Position numbers and translations under genes: made by a program | Notes under the pieces: generated by a model | The model's input: the letters and a program-made list of their open reading frames with translations, nothing else | Told to the model about the DNA's origin: nothing | Databases searched by the model: none | In this document: positions 16,840 to 25,686 of the stretch, one piece after another | How positions within the stretch are numbered: the stretch's first letter is position 1 | Layout: the number at the start of each line of letters is the position of its first letter | NCBI RefSeq assembly: GCF_030124145.1 | Contig: NZ_JASKMS010000011.1 | Span: 169,435-233,434 of the forward strand | Source: Streptomyces sp. 378 | GTDB taxonomy: Bacteria; Actinomycetota; Actinomycetes; Streptomycetales; Streptomycetaceae | Direction: 5' to 3' | Length of the DNA stretch: 64,000 bases

Positions 16840-18081
16840 TCAGGATGCGAACTGCCGCAGATGGCGGCTGAGTTCCTGCTCGCTGTCCGGGAGCGACGCT
16901 GCGATAGTCGATGCGCGCTCCTTGCCCATCGTGTTGGGTTTGGCCTGTGCCGCTGCGGCGAACTGGCGTGACACGTAGACCCCTTGGTCGACGTCACCTC
17001 CACGCAGCAGGGCCGACGCGAGATCACCGAGGACCACGACGCCTCCGTCCGGTAGTTCGTCTCCGAGTCGGTCGACTGCGGTGTCTGCTGTAGCGGTGAG
17101 TTCGGGACGCCCCAACTGCCCGTATACAGAGAGGGCCAGCGAATCCATGCGGTACGGGGTCACGAACCGGACCCACGCCTGCTCGTTGGTGTGATCCGCG
17201 AAGTCGTAAGCGAAGCGCGCTCGCTCCAACGCCCGGAGCGCCCCCATCTCGTCGCCGGCCGCCGCAGCCTCCTCCGCGTGCCTGCCGAGGACCCAGGCGG
17301 CAGCAGTAGCGTTGCCGTGGCCTCGCACATCGCTGGCCGCCTGGGAAAGGAACTCCAACTTCGCCTTCGGCGTCGAGGCGCCGTAGCTGCTGTAGGTCAA
17401 GGCCAGGGCTCGGAGCGGAGGGTGCCCGGCGGTCGTCGCGCACTGCGACGTGACCTTGTAGTAGGCGTCGGCTTTGTCGTGCTCACCCAGGTCCCAGGCG
17501 ACCCAACCCGCCAGGGCGGCGGTTTCTCCAGCGGCGATAGTGAGAGCCCGCTCGTGCTCGCCGGCACGAGGCAGAGCCGCGGTGATCGCGTCAAGATGCG
17601 ACTCGACCGTCCCTTGTAGCCGCCGGGCGCTGAGATTGAGTTCCTGGACGTGTAGTTCAGCGGCCCGGTCGATGAGCGCGACGGCGGAGGGCGAATCGAT
17701 CTTGGACCCCTTACTGAGGGCGAAGGCGAGGCGCCCCCAGGGCTCGGCAGCCGCGCTCACGCCGACAGCGGCGCCACCCAGCAGCGTGCGACGCTTCACG
17801 GCGTCCTGGTCCTCCTCTGCACTGGCATGCCCCTTTCTCTTCCGAGCGCGGGCAGCCTTGGCCTCCCGCTGAAGCTCCTCGAAGGGCACACCGCAGGCCG
17901 CCGCGATGTGGGCGATTGTGTGATTGGTAGGGACGTTCTCGAAGTTCTCATAGCGGCTGATCTCTCGGCGGGTCATGGTGTCCCGGCCGGAGACAGCGTT
18001 GATCGCGTCTGCCTGCTCCTCCTGCGTCCTGCCCGCCTCCTGCCGGAGCCGGAGGAGCAGGTCGGCGAACGGATCTGGCAT
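16840..18081 (-). CDS. XRE-type HTH transcriptional regulator with TPR-like C-terminus (NsdA-like)
   Basis: 413 residues from ATG 18081 (GAGG eight bases upstream); a longer reading is rejected. The N-terminal HTH (PFADLLLRLRQEAGRTQEEQADAINAV, RREISRYENFENVPTNHTIAHIAAACGV) is Cro/C1-like. Residues ~95-115 carry RRTLLGGAAVGVSAAA, the pseudo-twin-arginine segment seen in this Streptomyces group. The remainder is a TPR-like helical solenoid (LAGWVAWDLGEHDKADAYY, ALRALERARFAYDFADH). Proteins of this architecture regulate sporulation or antibiotic production. The divergent neighbour is an anti-sigma-type ATPase, and the intergenic region carries four repeated TTCCCC(C)T boxes that could be its operators. 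Confidence 0.85.
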   Translation of the reverse strand: MPDPFADLLLRLRQEAGRTQEEQADAINAVSGRDTMTRREISRYENFENVPTNHTIAHIAAACGVPFEELQREAKAARARKRKGHASAEEDQDAVKRRTLLGGAAVGVSAAAEPWGRLAFALSKGSKIDSPSAVALIDRAAELHVQELNLSARRLQGTVESHLDAITAALPRAGEHERALTIAAGETAALAGWVAWDLGEHDKADAYYKVTSQCATTAGHPPLRALALTYSSYGASTPKAKLEFLSQAASDVRGHGNATAAAWVLGRHAEEAAAAGDEMGALRALERARFAYDFADHTNEQAWVRFVTPYRMDSLALSVYGQLGRPELTATADTAVDRLGDELPDGGVVVLGDLASALLRGGDVDQGVYVSRQFAAAAQAKPNTMGKERASTIAASLPDSEQELSRHLRQFAS

Positions 18082-18125
18082 GAGTGTGACCTCTGTTGGT
18101 GGGCGGAATCCAATCATGGCCTCAA

Positions 18126-18177
18126 TTCCCCCTCCGACTTTCCCCCTTGACAGATATTTCCCCCTCTGGATTCCCCT
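18126..18177. repeat. Four TTCCCC(C)T boxes in a divergent promoter region
   Basis: TTCCCCCT occurs at 18126-18133, 18140-18147 and 18158-18165, and TTCCCCT at 18171-18177, all in the same orientation (AGGGGGAA on the minus strand). Spacings are 14, 18 and 13 bases. They fill the 131-base gap between the XRE regulator and the ATPase gene. A TTGACA at 18147-18152 overlaps the second box. They look like operator iterons; the bound protein is unknown. Confidence 0.55.
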
Positions 18178-18212
18178 GGTCGACGGCGTCGCCACGCGGT
18201 GCGATAGCCCCC

Positions 18213-18722
18213 ATGACCAGGCTCCAAGAGGAGACCCCGCCCGGCGGGGGCATCCGTAGCTTTGCCGACGTGGCAGGCGTGTCATGCGCGAGGTCGGTTC
18301 ACGAAGACCGGCACAGCACATCGGCGAGGGCAGGCATACCGGCGGCATCCCATGGCTGTCAGGCGGCCTTTCTCCCTGATCTCGCGAAGGTTGGGGAGAT
18401 GCGGCAGACAGCCGGGGCGTTCCTGCGGCGGTGCCGTGTTTCGGACCCGGTGGCGGGGGTCGTCGTACTGGCCGTCTCGGAGCTGGCCACCAACGCCGTG
18501 ATTCACGGTGAGGGAGAAGTCGTGCTCCGGATCACGGTGGCCGTCGACGTGGTGCGTGTCTCGGTCACCGATCACAATCCGGCCCCAGCTGTACTCAAGG
18601 AAGCCGGACCCGACGGTGAATCCGGTCGCGGGATCCGGCTTGTCGATGCGATCTCAGACGCGTGGGAGAGCAGCGGCAAGGAGACGTGGTGTGAGTTCCG
18701 GTACGCGAGGGCTGAGGGTTGA
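18213..18722 (+). CDS. HATPase_c-type serine kinase / anti-sigma regulatory factor (RsbW/SpoIIAB-like)
   Basis: 169 residues from ATG 18213; the ribosome binding site is weak and the message may be nearly leaderless. After a ~55-residue non-conserved N-terminus the GHKL ATPase fold is clear: VVVLAVSELATNAVIHGEGEVVLRI (N box with Glu/Asn), VSVTDHNPAP (G1-like) and DGESGRGIRLVDAISDAWE (G2). In Streptomyces such short ATPases bind anti-anti-sigma factors or sigma-B-type factors, or work with XRE/DUF397 partners. Being divergent from an XRE regulator suggests they work together. Confidence 0.85.
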   Translation: MTRLQEETPPGGGIRSFADVAGVSCARSVHEDRHSTSARAGIPAASHGCQAAFLPDLAKVGEMRQTAGAFLRRCRVSDPVAGVVVLAVSELATNAVIHGEGEVVLRITVAVDVVRVSVTDHNPAPAVLKEAGPDGESGRGIRLVDAISDAWESSGKETWCEFRYARAEG

Positions 18723-18784
18723 GCCAGACTTCCAAATGGTTCCCGGCCATGCGGTTGACGAGTCGGGCAGCTCAGTCAATTCCC

Positions 18785-19285
18785 CTACAGGGGACGCTCG
18801 GAGGGCCGTTCGCTTGCCTTCGCCCAGTAGTTCGGTTCAAGCATCTCGCCAGGCCATGCGGGCTGACGGATCGGGCCCTGAGGCCCCATCTGTTCGAAGT
18901 ACGGTGCCAGGTCGATCACGGGCGTCCCGTCGACGGCGTCGAGATCGGTGACCAGGAGGTCCCTGCCTTCGACCTTGAGCAACCGCGGGTAACTGACCGC
19001 CAGTTGGTTGGGGCGCCGGTGGTTGCGGTGGACGAACGTACCGGTCGCCGGCCAGTTCTGGTTTCCCCTTGGACTGCGTGCGTGGAGCTGGACGTCTTCA
19101 GGTCGGGCCAGATGGAAGCGCCAGGTCACGGTCAGGTGGGAGAACTCCTCGATTCCTTGCAGCGTTTCAAGGGGATACGCGTCGTCGAGCCGGATGATCG
19201 ATTCGACCCCGCCTTGGTAGTCGTCCTGTACGCGAGTGTGGCCGCCGACGACCGTGGCGATCGACTTGACCTCGTAGGTCGGCAT
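18785..19285 (-). CDS. tRNA (N6-threonylcarbamoyladenosine-37)-methyltransferase TrmO-like (UPF0066)
   Basis: 166 residues. UPF0066/TrmO features: YEVKSIATVVGG at the N-terminus, IIRLDDAYPLETLQGIEEFSHLTVTWRFH, LHARSPRGNQNWPATGTFVHRNHRRPNQLAVSYPRLLKVEG (the RPN box of the SAM-binding beta-barrel), and LDAVDGTPVIDLAPYFEQM. The Escherichia coli homologue N6-methylates t6A37 in tRNA-Thr using SAM. It is 72 bases downstream of the HTH/TPR regulator on the same strand, so the two may share a transcript. Confidence 0.88.
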   Translation of the reverse strand: MPTYEVKSIATVVGGHTRVQDDYQGGVESIIRLDDAYPLETLQGIEEFSHLTVTWRFHLARPEDVQLHARSPRGNQNWPATGTFVHRNHRRPNQLAVSYPRLLKVEGRDLLVTDLDAVDGTPVIDLAPYFEQMGPQGPIRQPAWPGEMLEPNYWAKASERPSERPL

Positions 19286-19357
19286 CAGCGCTCGTTCCTC
19301 TCCCTGGGCGTAGCGTGCGCGGCGGCCTCCGGTCAGCGCCGCGAAACCGTTCTGTGG

Positions 19358-20746
19358 TCAGCCTATGGCGCGCAACAAGCCTCGCGCGCGACGGTCCAGT
19401 TCGGCGACGTGGCGACCACCGCGCTGCCGGACGGGCGAGATGTCGCTCTGCATGCGGACGATGACGTCGCGGGCTCGCCCGGACTGGATACCGGCCATGG
19501 CGTCGAGTGCTTCGTTCCAGGTTGCGCATGCCTCGTCAAGGCGTCCCTGCTGGACTTGGACGGCGCCGAGGTAACCGAGCGTCACGCCGTGGGTACGGGC
19601 GAACTGCTGGCGTTGGCGCGTGGCCACGCTGCGCTTGAAGTGGATCTCCGCATCCCGAGGCTGGCCCATGTCACGCAGAGCGCAGGCCGTCTCGTGGGCG
19701 AGGGAGGCTTCCTGAAAAAAGCCGACGCGCGCCGGCGCCTCGTTGGTGTCGGCGCGGGCGAGGTCCCGCTCCGCGCGGCTGATGGCCGCGAGAGAACCGG
19801 CCCGGTCGCCGTCGGCCGCGAGTGCGCGAGCGTGGACGATCGCCAGAAGTGCCTTTTCACGATGGCTGGCTTGGCCGTAGCGGTCGCGGGACATCGAGGC
19901 GTCGGCCAGGGCGAGCGCCCTGCGTGGATGCCCGAGGTCCACAGCCTGGTGGGCGAGGGCGCGCAGGACATGACCACCGAGCGGTCCGTCTCCAGCTTCC
20001 GCCGCGATGCGGGCGGCAATGGTGAGGTAGCGCTGGGCAGTGCGGTGTTCACTGGCGTCGAACGCCATCCAACCGGCGAGGTAAGTCATCTCCGCCACGG
20101 CGGAGTACGTGTCGCGGCGGAGCTGATCTGTACGGAATCGGCCGCCAAGCAGCGGTACCGCACCGTCGAGCAGGTGGCTGGCGAGGGCCTTGCGGCCGGA
20201 AGCGCCGCCTCGCTGCTGGTCGCGCGCGGAGTAGTAGACCGTGAGGTCGCGGACGTCGTCGATGTCTGTCTGGGTCACCGGGCGCGGGGATGCCGGTCGG
20301 CGCTTCGCCGCTGCGGCGGGGGCGGCTGCCCACCACGAGGCTGTGGGCAGGGCGAGGCCGGCCGCAGAGTAGGCGGCGGTGGACAGCAGCTTGCGTCGGT
20401 GCATGTCGAGATCGTCGCTTCCCAACTCGGCCAGTGCGGTCAGAGGGTCGACGCTCCAGTCGGATCCGGTGTCGGTCGTGCCTGTTGGCTCTTCTTCCAG
20501 CCCGAGGTCGGCCACGGTGAGGTGGCGGCCGAGTCTGCGGGACAGCGTCTCGCGCAGGATATGCGGCGCTCTGCCACTCGGCTTCGTGCCGAGCACCCAC
20601 ATGGAGATGTGCGAGCGGGAGATCACCTCCAGCTCACGCACTCCACTCTCCGCGGCCACTCGAGCAACGGCAGCGGCTGCTTGTGGCTGGGACCAGCCTG
20701 CTTCGCGCAGGAGTGCGGCGAGGGCGACGTTTCGTTCACGGGCCAT
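19358..20746 (-). CDS. Large HTH/TPR transcriptional regulator (NsdA-like)
   Basis: 462 residues. The N-terminal ~75 residues form a divergent HTH (RNVALAALLREAGWSQPQAAAAVARVA, ISRSHISMWVLGTKPSGRAPHILRETLSRRLGR). This is followed by an acidic linker (LGLEEEPTGTTDTGSDW), HRRKLLSTAAYSAAGLALP as in the other regulator here, and a TPR-like solenoid (YLTIAARIAAEAGDGPLGGHVLRALAHQAVDLGHPRRALALAD, IHFKRSVATRQRQQFARTHGVTLGYLG, CATWNEALDAM). Same architecture as the 16.8-18.1 kb regulator but distant in sequence. It likely controls developmental or metabolic genes, possibly the divergent DUF6415 gene. Confidence 0.8.
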   Translation of the reverse strand: MARERNVALAALLREAGWSQPQAAAAVARVAAESGVRELEVISRSHISMWVLGTKPSGRAPHILRETLSRRLGRHLTVADLGLEEEPTGTTDTGSDWSVDPLTALAELGSDDLDMHRRKLLSTAAYSAAGLALPTASWWAAAPAAAAKRRPASPRPVTQTDIDDVRDLTVYYSARDQQRGGASGRKALASHLLDGAVPLLGGRFRTDQLRRDTYSAVAEMTYLAGWMAFDASEHRTAQRYLTIAARIAAEAGDGPLGGHVLRALAHQAVDLGHPRRALALADASMSRDRYGQASHREKALLAIVHARALAADGDRAGSLAAISRAERDLARADTNEAPARVGFFQEASLAHETACALRDMGQPRDAEIHFKRSVATRQRQQFARTHGVTLGYLGAVQVQQGRLDEACATWNEALDAMAGIQSGRARDVIVRMQSDISPVRQRGGRHVAELDRRARGLLRAIG

Positions 20747-20935
20747 GGACTGCCCCTCGGGTCCGAAATGATCTTTGGCGCCTTTGGCGGCCTTCCGGTC
20801 CGCACAGGCATACCCCTCAGACGGGATTCACGGTTCGCTCAACGTAGCTGCCAGATCACTCACTTCGCACGCCAGCCGTCGATGCCAACCGGCGATTTCG
20901 GCTCACTTTGGCTTGATCCCAACAGGAGTTGTGTC

Positions 20936-21433
20936 ATGCGCCTTTCGCTGGTCCCTCGCGGAGGAGACATCCAGAGCGTGGGCGGGAGCGGAGAGCGAGG
21001 GTCCGTCACCGTGAAGCGGGCGCCGCAGCGTGATCACGTGGTGACCGCGTCGGAGACGGTGACGCTCGTGCTGGGCGAGGATTCACCGCTACCCGAGAGC
21101 GCTGCTGATGTGGAGAACCTCGTTCGCCGTCTGCGCGGTCACGTTGCCCAGTTGGGCGCACGAACCGCTTCGGGCACCCCCGTCCTGCTGCGCGCGCAGC
21201 GGCTCTCCTCGGACAGCGTCCCCGAGGGCTACATGCCCAGCCGGGTGTACCTGGTCGAGCTCGCCGAAGCGACGCAGGAACCCGTCACGCATGTGGAGCG
21301 CGGCGATCCCGGGTCGATGCGCCCGGAGCGCAGGCGGCGTTCGTGGAAGCCCCGGATCAACATGCTGCGCGGGGCGGTTTTCGCAGTCGCCCTCGCCTGT
21401 TTGGTCTGGGCCGCTTCGGTGCCACGGACGTGA
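20936..21433 (+). CDS. DUF6415-like protein with C-terminal membrane segment
   Basis: 165 residues from ATG 20936, preceded by AGGAG at 20924-20928. The central part (SAADVENLVRRLRGHVAQLG, VPEGYMPSRVYLVELAEATQEPV) matches the helical DUF6415 family annotated as natural-product-associated proteins of unknown function in Streptomyces. A basic segment (RPERRRRSWKPRIN) is followed by a C-terminal hydrophobic helix (MLRGAVFAVALACLVWAASV), suggesting tail anchoring in the membrane. It is divergent from the large HTH/TPR regulator. The stop overlaps the GTG of a small downstream frame (GTGA). Confidence 0.7.
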   Translation: MRLSLVPRGGDIQSVGGSGERGSVTVKRAPQRDHVVTASETVTLVLGEDSPLPESAADVENLVRRLRGHVAQLGARTASGTPVLLRAQRLSSDSVPEGYMPSRVYLVELAEATQEPVTHVERGDPGSMRPERRRRSWKPRINMLRGAVFAVALACLVWAASVPRT

Positions 21434-21702
21434 CAGTAACCGAGGTCGTCGTCATCGGGCTGATTCTCGGGCCGATGGCCTGGCTGGTCCTCCGCGGCGA
21501 GCGCACAGCCAGTCCTGTCGCGGCCGACGAGGACTCCCCGCCGACCCTGAACGACCCGACCTCACCCCGGTGTGACCACAGGTGCCCCTCCTTCTCAGTG
21601 TTCCCGGCCGCCGTAGCGGCCCCCGATACCCCCCGGCCTGCGGGGTCAATGGAGATTCACAAGCGATGGAACGTCTTCCGCGTATCGAGCAGTACGGCCT
21701 GA
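21430..21702 (+). CDS. Possible small membrane protein overlapping the DUF6415 stop
   Basis: 90 codons from GTG 21430, which overlaps the preceding stop as GTGA, a common coupling arrangement. Residues 1-25 form one hydrophobic helix (VTEVVVIGLILGPMAWLVLRGE), followed by a Pro/Asp-rich tail. It runs 37 bases into the GH15 gene, and the last third has poor codon use, so the true end may differ or the frame may be a chance one. No family is recognised. Confidence 0.3.
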   Translation: MTVTEVVVIGLILGPMAWLVLRGERTASPVAADEDSPPTLNDPTSPRCDHRCPSFSVFPAAVAAPDTPRPAGSMEIHKRWNVFRVSSSTA

Positions 21703-23561
21703 TCGGCGACATGCAGACCAGTGCCCACGTCTGCGACGACGGTTCGATCGACTGGCTGTGCCTGCCCCGCTTCGACTCGCCGGCCGTTTTCGCCGGCCTG
21801 CTCGGGACACAGAAACACGGCACCTGGCAGATCGCTCCGGCCTCGCCGCCTCCTGGCCGGTCCGGCTCCGAAGCGGAAGCCAAACGCCGGTACTGCGGTG
21901 ACTCACTCGTCCTCGAATCGGTGTGGCGCATCCCGACCGGTTCGGTCCGCGTCCTGGATTTCATGCCGCCACGCGACGGGGCACCTCAGGTGATCCGGAT
22001 CGTAGAGGGTCTCACCGGCGAAGTGCCGATGATCTCGGCCATGCGTCCGCGGCCGGGATACGGCAGCGTCAGCCCGTGGATCCACGAGGTCGGGGGCCGC
22101 ATGGTCGCGGAGGCCGGCGCGGACGCTCTGTGGCTCGACACCTGCGTCCAGCAGGTGGAGAAGGAAGGTGCCATCGTCAGCGCCTTCGCCGTCGCCGCCG
22201 GTCAGAGCGTGGCTTTCGCGCTCAGTTGGTGCCCATCCCATGCAGCCGCGCCTGACGTTCCCGACCCGGAGGTCGCGCTCACCGAGACACTCAGCTTCTG
22301 GCAGGACTGGACGCAGGAATGCACCTACGACGGGCCTTACCGCGAGCCCGTGGTTCGTTCCTCGATTGCGCTGAAGGCGATGACGTACGGGCCGAGCGGC
22401 GGGATCGTCGCGGCGCCGACCACGTCGCTGCCCGAGGAGATCGGCGGCGGACGGAACTGGGACTACCGCTTCACCTGGTTACGTGACGCCTCCACGACGC
22501 TCGCCGCGCTGCTGGGGACCGGGTACCGGCAGGAGGCGCAGGCATGGCGGCGATGGCTCTTGCGTGCCGTGGCCGGCGACCCGGAGAACCTGCAGATCAT
22601 GTACGGAATTACCGGGGAGCGCGATATGCGGGAACGGGAGCTGGCCTGGCTTCCCGGGTACGAGGGCTCAACCCCGGTGCGGGTCGGAAACGGAGCGGCG
22701 AACCAGCTCCAGCTCGACGTGTACGGCGAGGTGATCGAGACGCTGTACTTCGCGCACGAGAGCGGTGTCGCCCACTGCGCCGACACCGCGGTCCTGCACC
22801 AGCGGCTCGTCGAGCACCTGGCGCAGCGCTGGCAGGAGCCTGACGAGGGGATCTGGGAGATCCGCGGGGCACGCCGGCACTTCGTCCACTCCAAGGTGAT
22901 GGCCTGGGTCGCGGTCGACCGCACCATCCGCCTGGCGGAAGTCGGTGCCCTCGACGTGGACCTGCCCCCCTTGGTCGAGTTGCGGGCCACGATCCACCAT
23001 GAGGTCTGCACCAAGGGCTTCGACCCGGCGCGCAACACCTTCACCCAGTCCTACGGCTCCCAGGACCTGGACGCCGCCACGCTGCTCATCCCCTGCGTCG
23101 GCTTCCTGCCGCCGCACGACCCGCGCGTCATCGGCACCGTGGATGCGGTACGTCGTGAACTCTCCACACCGGACGGGCTCGTGTACCGGTACCCGACTCG
23201 CGGCGAGCGCACCGGAGTGGACGGCCTGGCGGGCGATGAGGGCGCCTTCCTCCTGTGCAGTTTCTGGCTCGTCGACGGTCTGGCCCTGACCGGCCGCCTC
23301 GACGAAGCCCGCTGCCTCTTCGAGCGCCTCCTGGCGTTGCGCAACGACCTCGGGCTCCTGGCGGAGGAGTACGACCCCGTCCAGCAGCGCCAGCTCGGCA
23401 ACTTCCCGCAGGCGTTCAGCCACATGGGCCTGATCCAGAGCGCCCTGCTCCTTCAGTCCCTGACGGCGGGACCCTCCCGCCACGGCGCGGTCGCGGTTCC
23501 GGCGCCCCGCTCGACCTTCCGCAGCATGCGCCAAAGCGCCGCAGACCTGACGCACGCATAG
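21666..23561 (+). CDS. Glycoside hydrolase family 15 protein (glucoamylase/trehalase-like)
   Basis: 631 residues from ATG 21666, following GGAGA. The N-terminal beta-sandwich (IEQYGLIGDMQTSAHVCDDGSIDWLCLPRFDSPAVFAGLLG) is typical of actinobacterial cytosolic GH15 enzymes, and the (alpha/alpha)6 barrel follows. General acid region: GGGRNWDYRFTWLRDAS and LPGYEGSTPVRVGNGAANQLQLDVYGEV. General base region: LLAEEYDPVQQRQLGNFPQAFSHMGL. There is no signal peptide. It hydrolyses alpha-glucosides; actinobacterial relatives include trehalases. A TTA codon (22479-22481, codon 272) lies inside the conserved TWLRD motif and would make translation bldA-dependent. The conservon follows 27 bases later. Confidence 0.9.
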   Translation: MERLPRIEQYGLIGDMQTSAHVCDDGSIDWLCLPRFDSPAVFAGLLGTQKHGTWQIAPASPPPGRSGSEAEAKRRYCGDSLVLESVWRIPTGSVRVLDFMPPRDGAPQVIRIVEGLTGEVPMISAMRPRPGYGSVSPWIHEVGGRMVAEAGADALWLDTCVQQVEKEGAIVSAFAVAAGQSVAFALSWCPSHAAAPDVPDPEVALTETLSFWQDWTQECTYDGPYREPVVRSSIALKAMTYGPSGGIVAAPTTSLPEEIGGGRNWDYRFTWLRDASTTLAALLGTGYRQEAQAWRRWLLRAVAGDPENLQIMYGITGERDMRERELAWLPGYEGSTPVRVGNGAANQLQLDVYGEVIETLYFAHESGVAHCADTAVLHQRLVEHLAQRWQEPDEGIWEIRGARRHFVHSKVMAWVAVDRTIRLAEVGALDVDLPPLVELRATIHHEVCTKGFDPARNTFTQSYGSQDLDAATLLIPCVGFLPPHDPRVIGTVDAVRRELSTPDGLVYRYPTRGERTGVDGLAGDEGAFLLCSFWLVDGLALTGRLDEARCLFERLLALRNDLGLLAEEYDPVQQRQLGNFPQAFSHMGLIQSALLLQSLTAGPSRHGAVAVPAPRSTFRSMRQSAADLTHA

Positions 23562-23588
23562 CAACCCCACCCCCTGACGAGGATTCCC

Positions 23589-25103
23589 ATGCCTGACAGC
23601 GCCTTCCCGGCACGGCCGGCCTCTACCGGCCACCGCAGACGGCGGCCCCCGGTCGACGCGAACACGCAGCACCTCGCCCGCCGCGCGGTAGCACTGCCCC
23701 TGGTGCTCCTTGCCGCGCTGCTGGTCGCCGCGTTCGCTCTCGGTTCGGTGTCCGCAGTAGGCCCCGGCTGGGTCCTGGCCGGCCTGGTCTGCGCACTGGC
23801 GGGGGTCGCCGTGGTGGCGGCACGCTCAGCGCGCACCGTCGCCGGCGCCGTGCAGTCGGCCGTGGAGGATTCCCAGGCTGCGGCGCTGAAAGCGGTCACA
23901 GGGGCAGCGGCGGCCGTCGAGAAGTCGGTGCTGTGGTCGGCGGACGAGCTGTGTCGCGGAAAACGTCCACCGTTGCCAGACCCGCAGACCGCGCAGTCGC
24001 CCACTCCGATCGCCGGGATCGGCAACTCGCTGAGTGCCCTCCAGGCGCAGGCCATCGCGTCGCTGATCCGCGTGCACGACGAGTCCCAGTCGGTCGTCCT
24101 CCTGGAAGTGCTTCGCCGCCTGGCCATGCGCGAGCACGCCCTGGTCAGCAAGGCACTTGAGGCACTGAGCCGGCTGGAGATGCTGACCGACGACCCGGAG
24201 CTGCTGGCCAAGATCTTCGAGATCGATCACCTCGTGACGCGGATGCGCCGTCAGGTCGAGAGCACGGCGGTGCTGGGCGGGCAGTCCCTGCGCAGCGTGC
24301 GCCGGCCCGTTCCTGTCACGACGGCGCTGCGCGGCGCCGTCTCCGAGGTCGTGCAGTATCCACGGGTGGCCGTCGCGGCCGGGTCCGTGGGCGCCGAGCT
24401 GGGTCTGCCCGGCCATGTGGGTCCGGACCTGACGCACCTGCTGGCCGAGCTGATCGAGAACGCCTGCGAGTGCTCCGATCCGGCGACGCGGGTGATGGTG
24501 CGGGCGCAGCGGGTGCCACACGGGCTGGCCATCGAGGTCGAGGATCGAGCCATCCCCATGCACCCGCAGACGCGGGCACAGATGAACCATCTGCTCAAAG
24601 CCCCGGACGAGGTCGACGTCAGCGGCCAAGTCCGGGCCGGACAGCTCGGCTTGCTGGTCGCCGCGAAGATCGCACAGTCGCACGGACTGTCCGTCCTCCT
24701 GCAGGAGAACGTGACGGGGGGCACCACTGCCCTGGTCGTCATACCCGCACGGCTCCTGGTAGCGATTCCATCGGTTGAGAATGCGAGCGCACTGCCGCCC
24801 GAGGAGGCTCGCGTCTCCGGGCGGCAACCGCAGCAGGTGGCCGCGGCTCCTGCCGCCCCGGGGGTGGGCCAGGTCGCACGCCCCGGCGCCGCTGGGGCGC
24901 CGACCACAGCGGGCCATTCGGCCGACGCGCCCGCTCTGCCCACGCGCACACGCCGGACCGAACCTTTCCGTCCACCACACGAGCGGGAGCAAGCCCCCAT
25001 GTCCGCGGCAACGCCCGGGCTCGCAGCCGCCTTCCGCAACGGCCTCCAGGCCGGCGGCACCGCCAGTCCCCTTCCCGCCTCAACAGAACACCCCACCCCC
25101 TGA
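23589..25103 (+). CDS. Conservon sensor histidine kinase-like protein CvnA
   Basis: 504 residues. Two transmembrane helices at ~33-55 and ~58-80 (AVALPLVLLAALLVAAFALG, GWVLAGLVCALAGVAVVAA). A dimerisation/His-kinase-like segment follows (LIRVHDESQSVVLLEVLRRLAMREHALVSKALEALSRLEMLTDDPELLAKIFEIDHLVTRMRRQVES), then a GHKL ATPase domain (DLTHLLAELIENACECSDPATRVMV, IEVEDRAIPM, GQLGLLVAAKIAQSHGLSVLL). The C-terminus is long and Pro/Ala-rich. CvnA proteins sit at the membrane with CvnB, C and D in a complex likened to eukaryotic G-protein-coupled systems. First gene of an unbroken conservon. Confidence 0.9.
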   Translation: MPDSAFPARPASTGHRRRRPPVDANTQHLARRAVALPLVLLAALLVAAFALGSVSAVGPGWVLAGLVCALAGVAVVAARSARTVAGAVQSAVEDSQAAALKAVTGAAAAVEKSVLWSADELCRGKRPPLPDPQTAQSPTPIAGIGNSLSALQAQAIASLIRVHDESQSVVLLEVLRRLAMREHALVSKALEALSRLEMLTDDPELLAKIFEIDHLVTRMRRQVESTAVLGGQSLRSVRRPVPVTTALRGAVSEVVQYPRVAVAAGSVGAELGLPGHVGPDLTHLLAELIENACECSDPATRVMVRAQRVPHGLAIEVEDRAIPMHPQTRAQMNHLLKAPDEVDVSGQVRAGQLGLLVAAKIAQSHGLSVLLQENVTGGTTALVVIPARLLVAIPSVENASALPPEEARVSGRQPQQVAAAPAAPGVGQVARPGAAGAPTTAGHSADAPALPTRTRRTEPFRPPHEREQAPMSAATPGLAAAFRNGLQAGGTASPLPASTEHPTP

Positions 25104-25170
25104 CCCGTCCTTCCGCGTTCCCGGTGGCCCGGTACACCCACTGGCCCTTCCCCCTACTGGAGCGATCTCC

Positions 25171-25686
25171 ATGAGCACCCACCCCGCGATGAACAACGTG
25201 ACCGACGGCACGCCCGCATCCACCACGACGACAAGCGGACAGCGGGACAGCATGGTCTGGCTGCTGCATCAGTTCGCCTCCGAGACGCCGGGCGTCACGC
25301 ACGCCGTCCTGCTCTCGCGCGACGGACTGCGGCTGCTGGACAGTGACGTCGACAAGGACTGGGCGGACGAACTGTCGGCCGCGCTCAGCGGAGTGGCCTC
25401 CCTCGCGGCGAACATCACCGGCCCCAGCCACAAGAAGAGGCCGGCCCAGCAGGTCATCATCGAGCGAGACGACTGCCTGTTCTTCGTCCAGAGCGCCGGG
25501 CGCAGCGCAGCCTTCGACAACCACCCCGGTGCCGAACGCGGTGAGGTGGACACGATCCTCGCCGTCATCGCTACCCGGGACTCCGACGCGGGCACCGTCG
25601 GCTTCGAGATGGGTCGGCTCGTGGCGAAGTTCGCCCCTTACATGGTGATCCCCGTCCGTGTCGGCACGGGCGGAGAGGTGCGGTGA
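25171..25686 (+). CDS. Conservon roadblock/LC7 protein CvnB
   Basis: 171 residues from ATG 25171 (GGAG upstream). After a ~30-residue Thr/Ser-rich leader the roadblock/LC7 domain reads MVWLLHQFASETPGVTHAVLLSRDGLRLLDSDVDKDWADELSAALSGVASLAANI, then GRLVAKFAPYMVIPVRV. CvnB proteins bind CvnA and act as GTPase-activating partners for the MglA-like CvnD by analogy with MglB. The stop overlaps the GTG of cvnC. Confidence 0.92.
   Translation: MSTHPAMNNVTDGTPASTTTTSGQRDSMVWLLHQFASETPGVTHAVLLSRDGLRLLDSDVDKDWADELSAALSGVASLAANITGPSHKKRPAQQVIIERDDCLFFVQSAGRSAAFDNHPGAERGEVDTILAVIATRDSDAGTVGFEMGRLVAKFAPYMVIPVRVGTGGEVR

Noticed and set aside
18719..21433. Very long plus-strand frame of 904 codons
   Set aside because: It runs antisense through TrmO and the large HTH/TPR regulator, both of which have recognisable domains; only its last 165 codons (from 20936, with a ribosome binding site) are a real gene.
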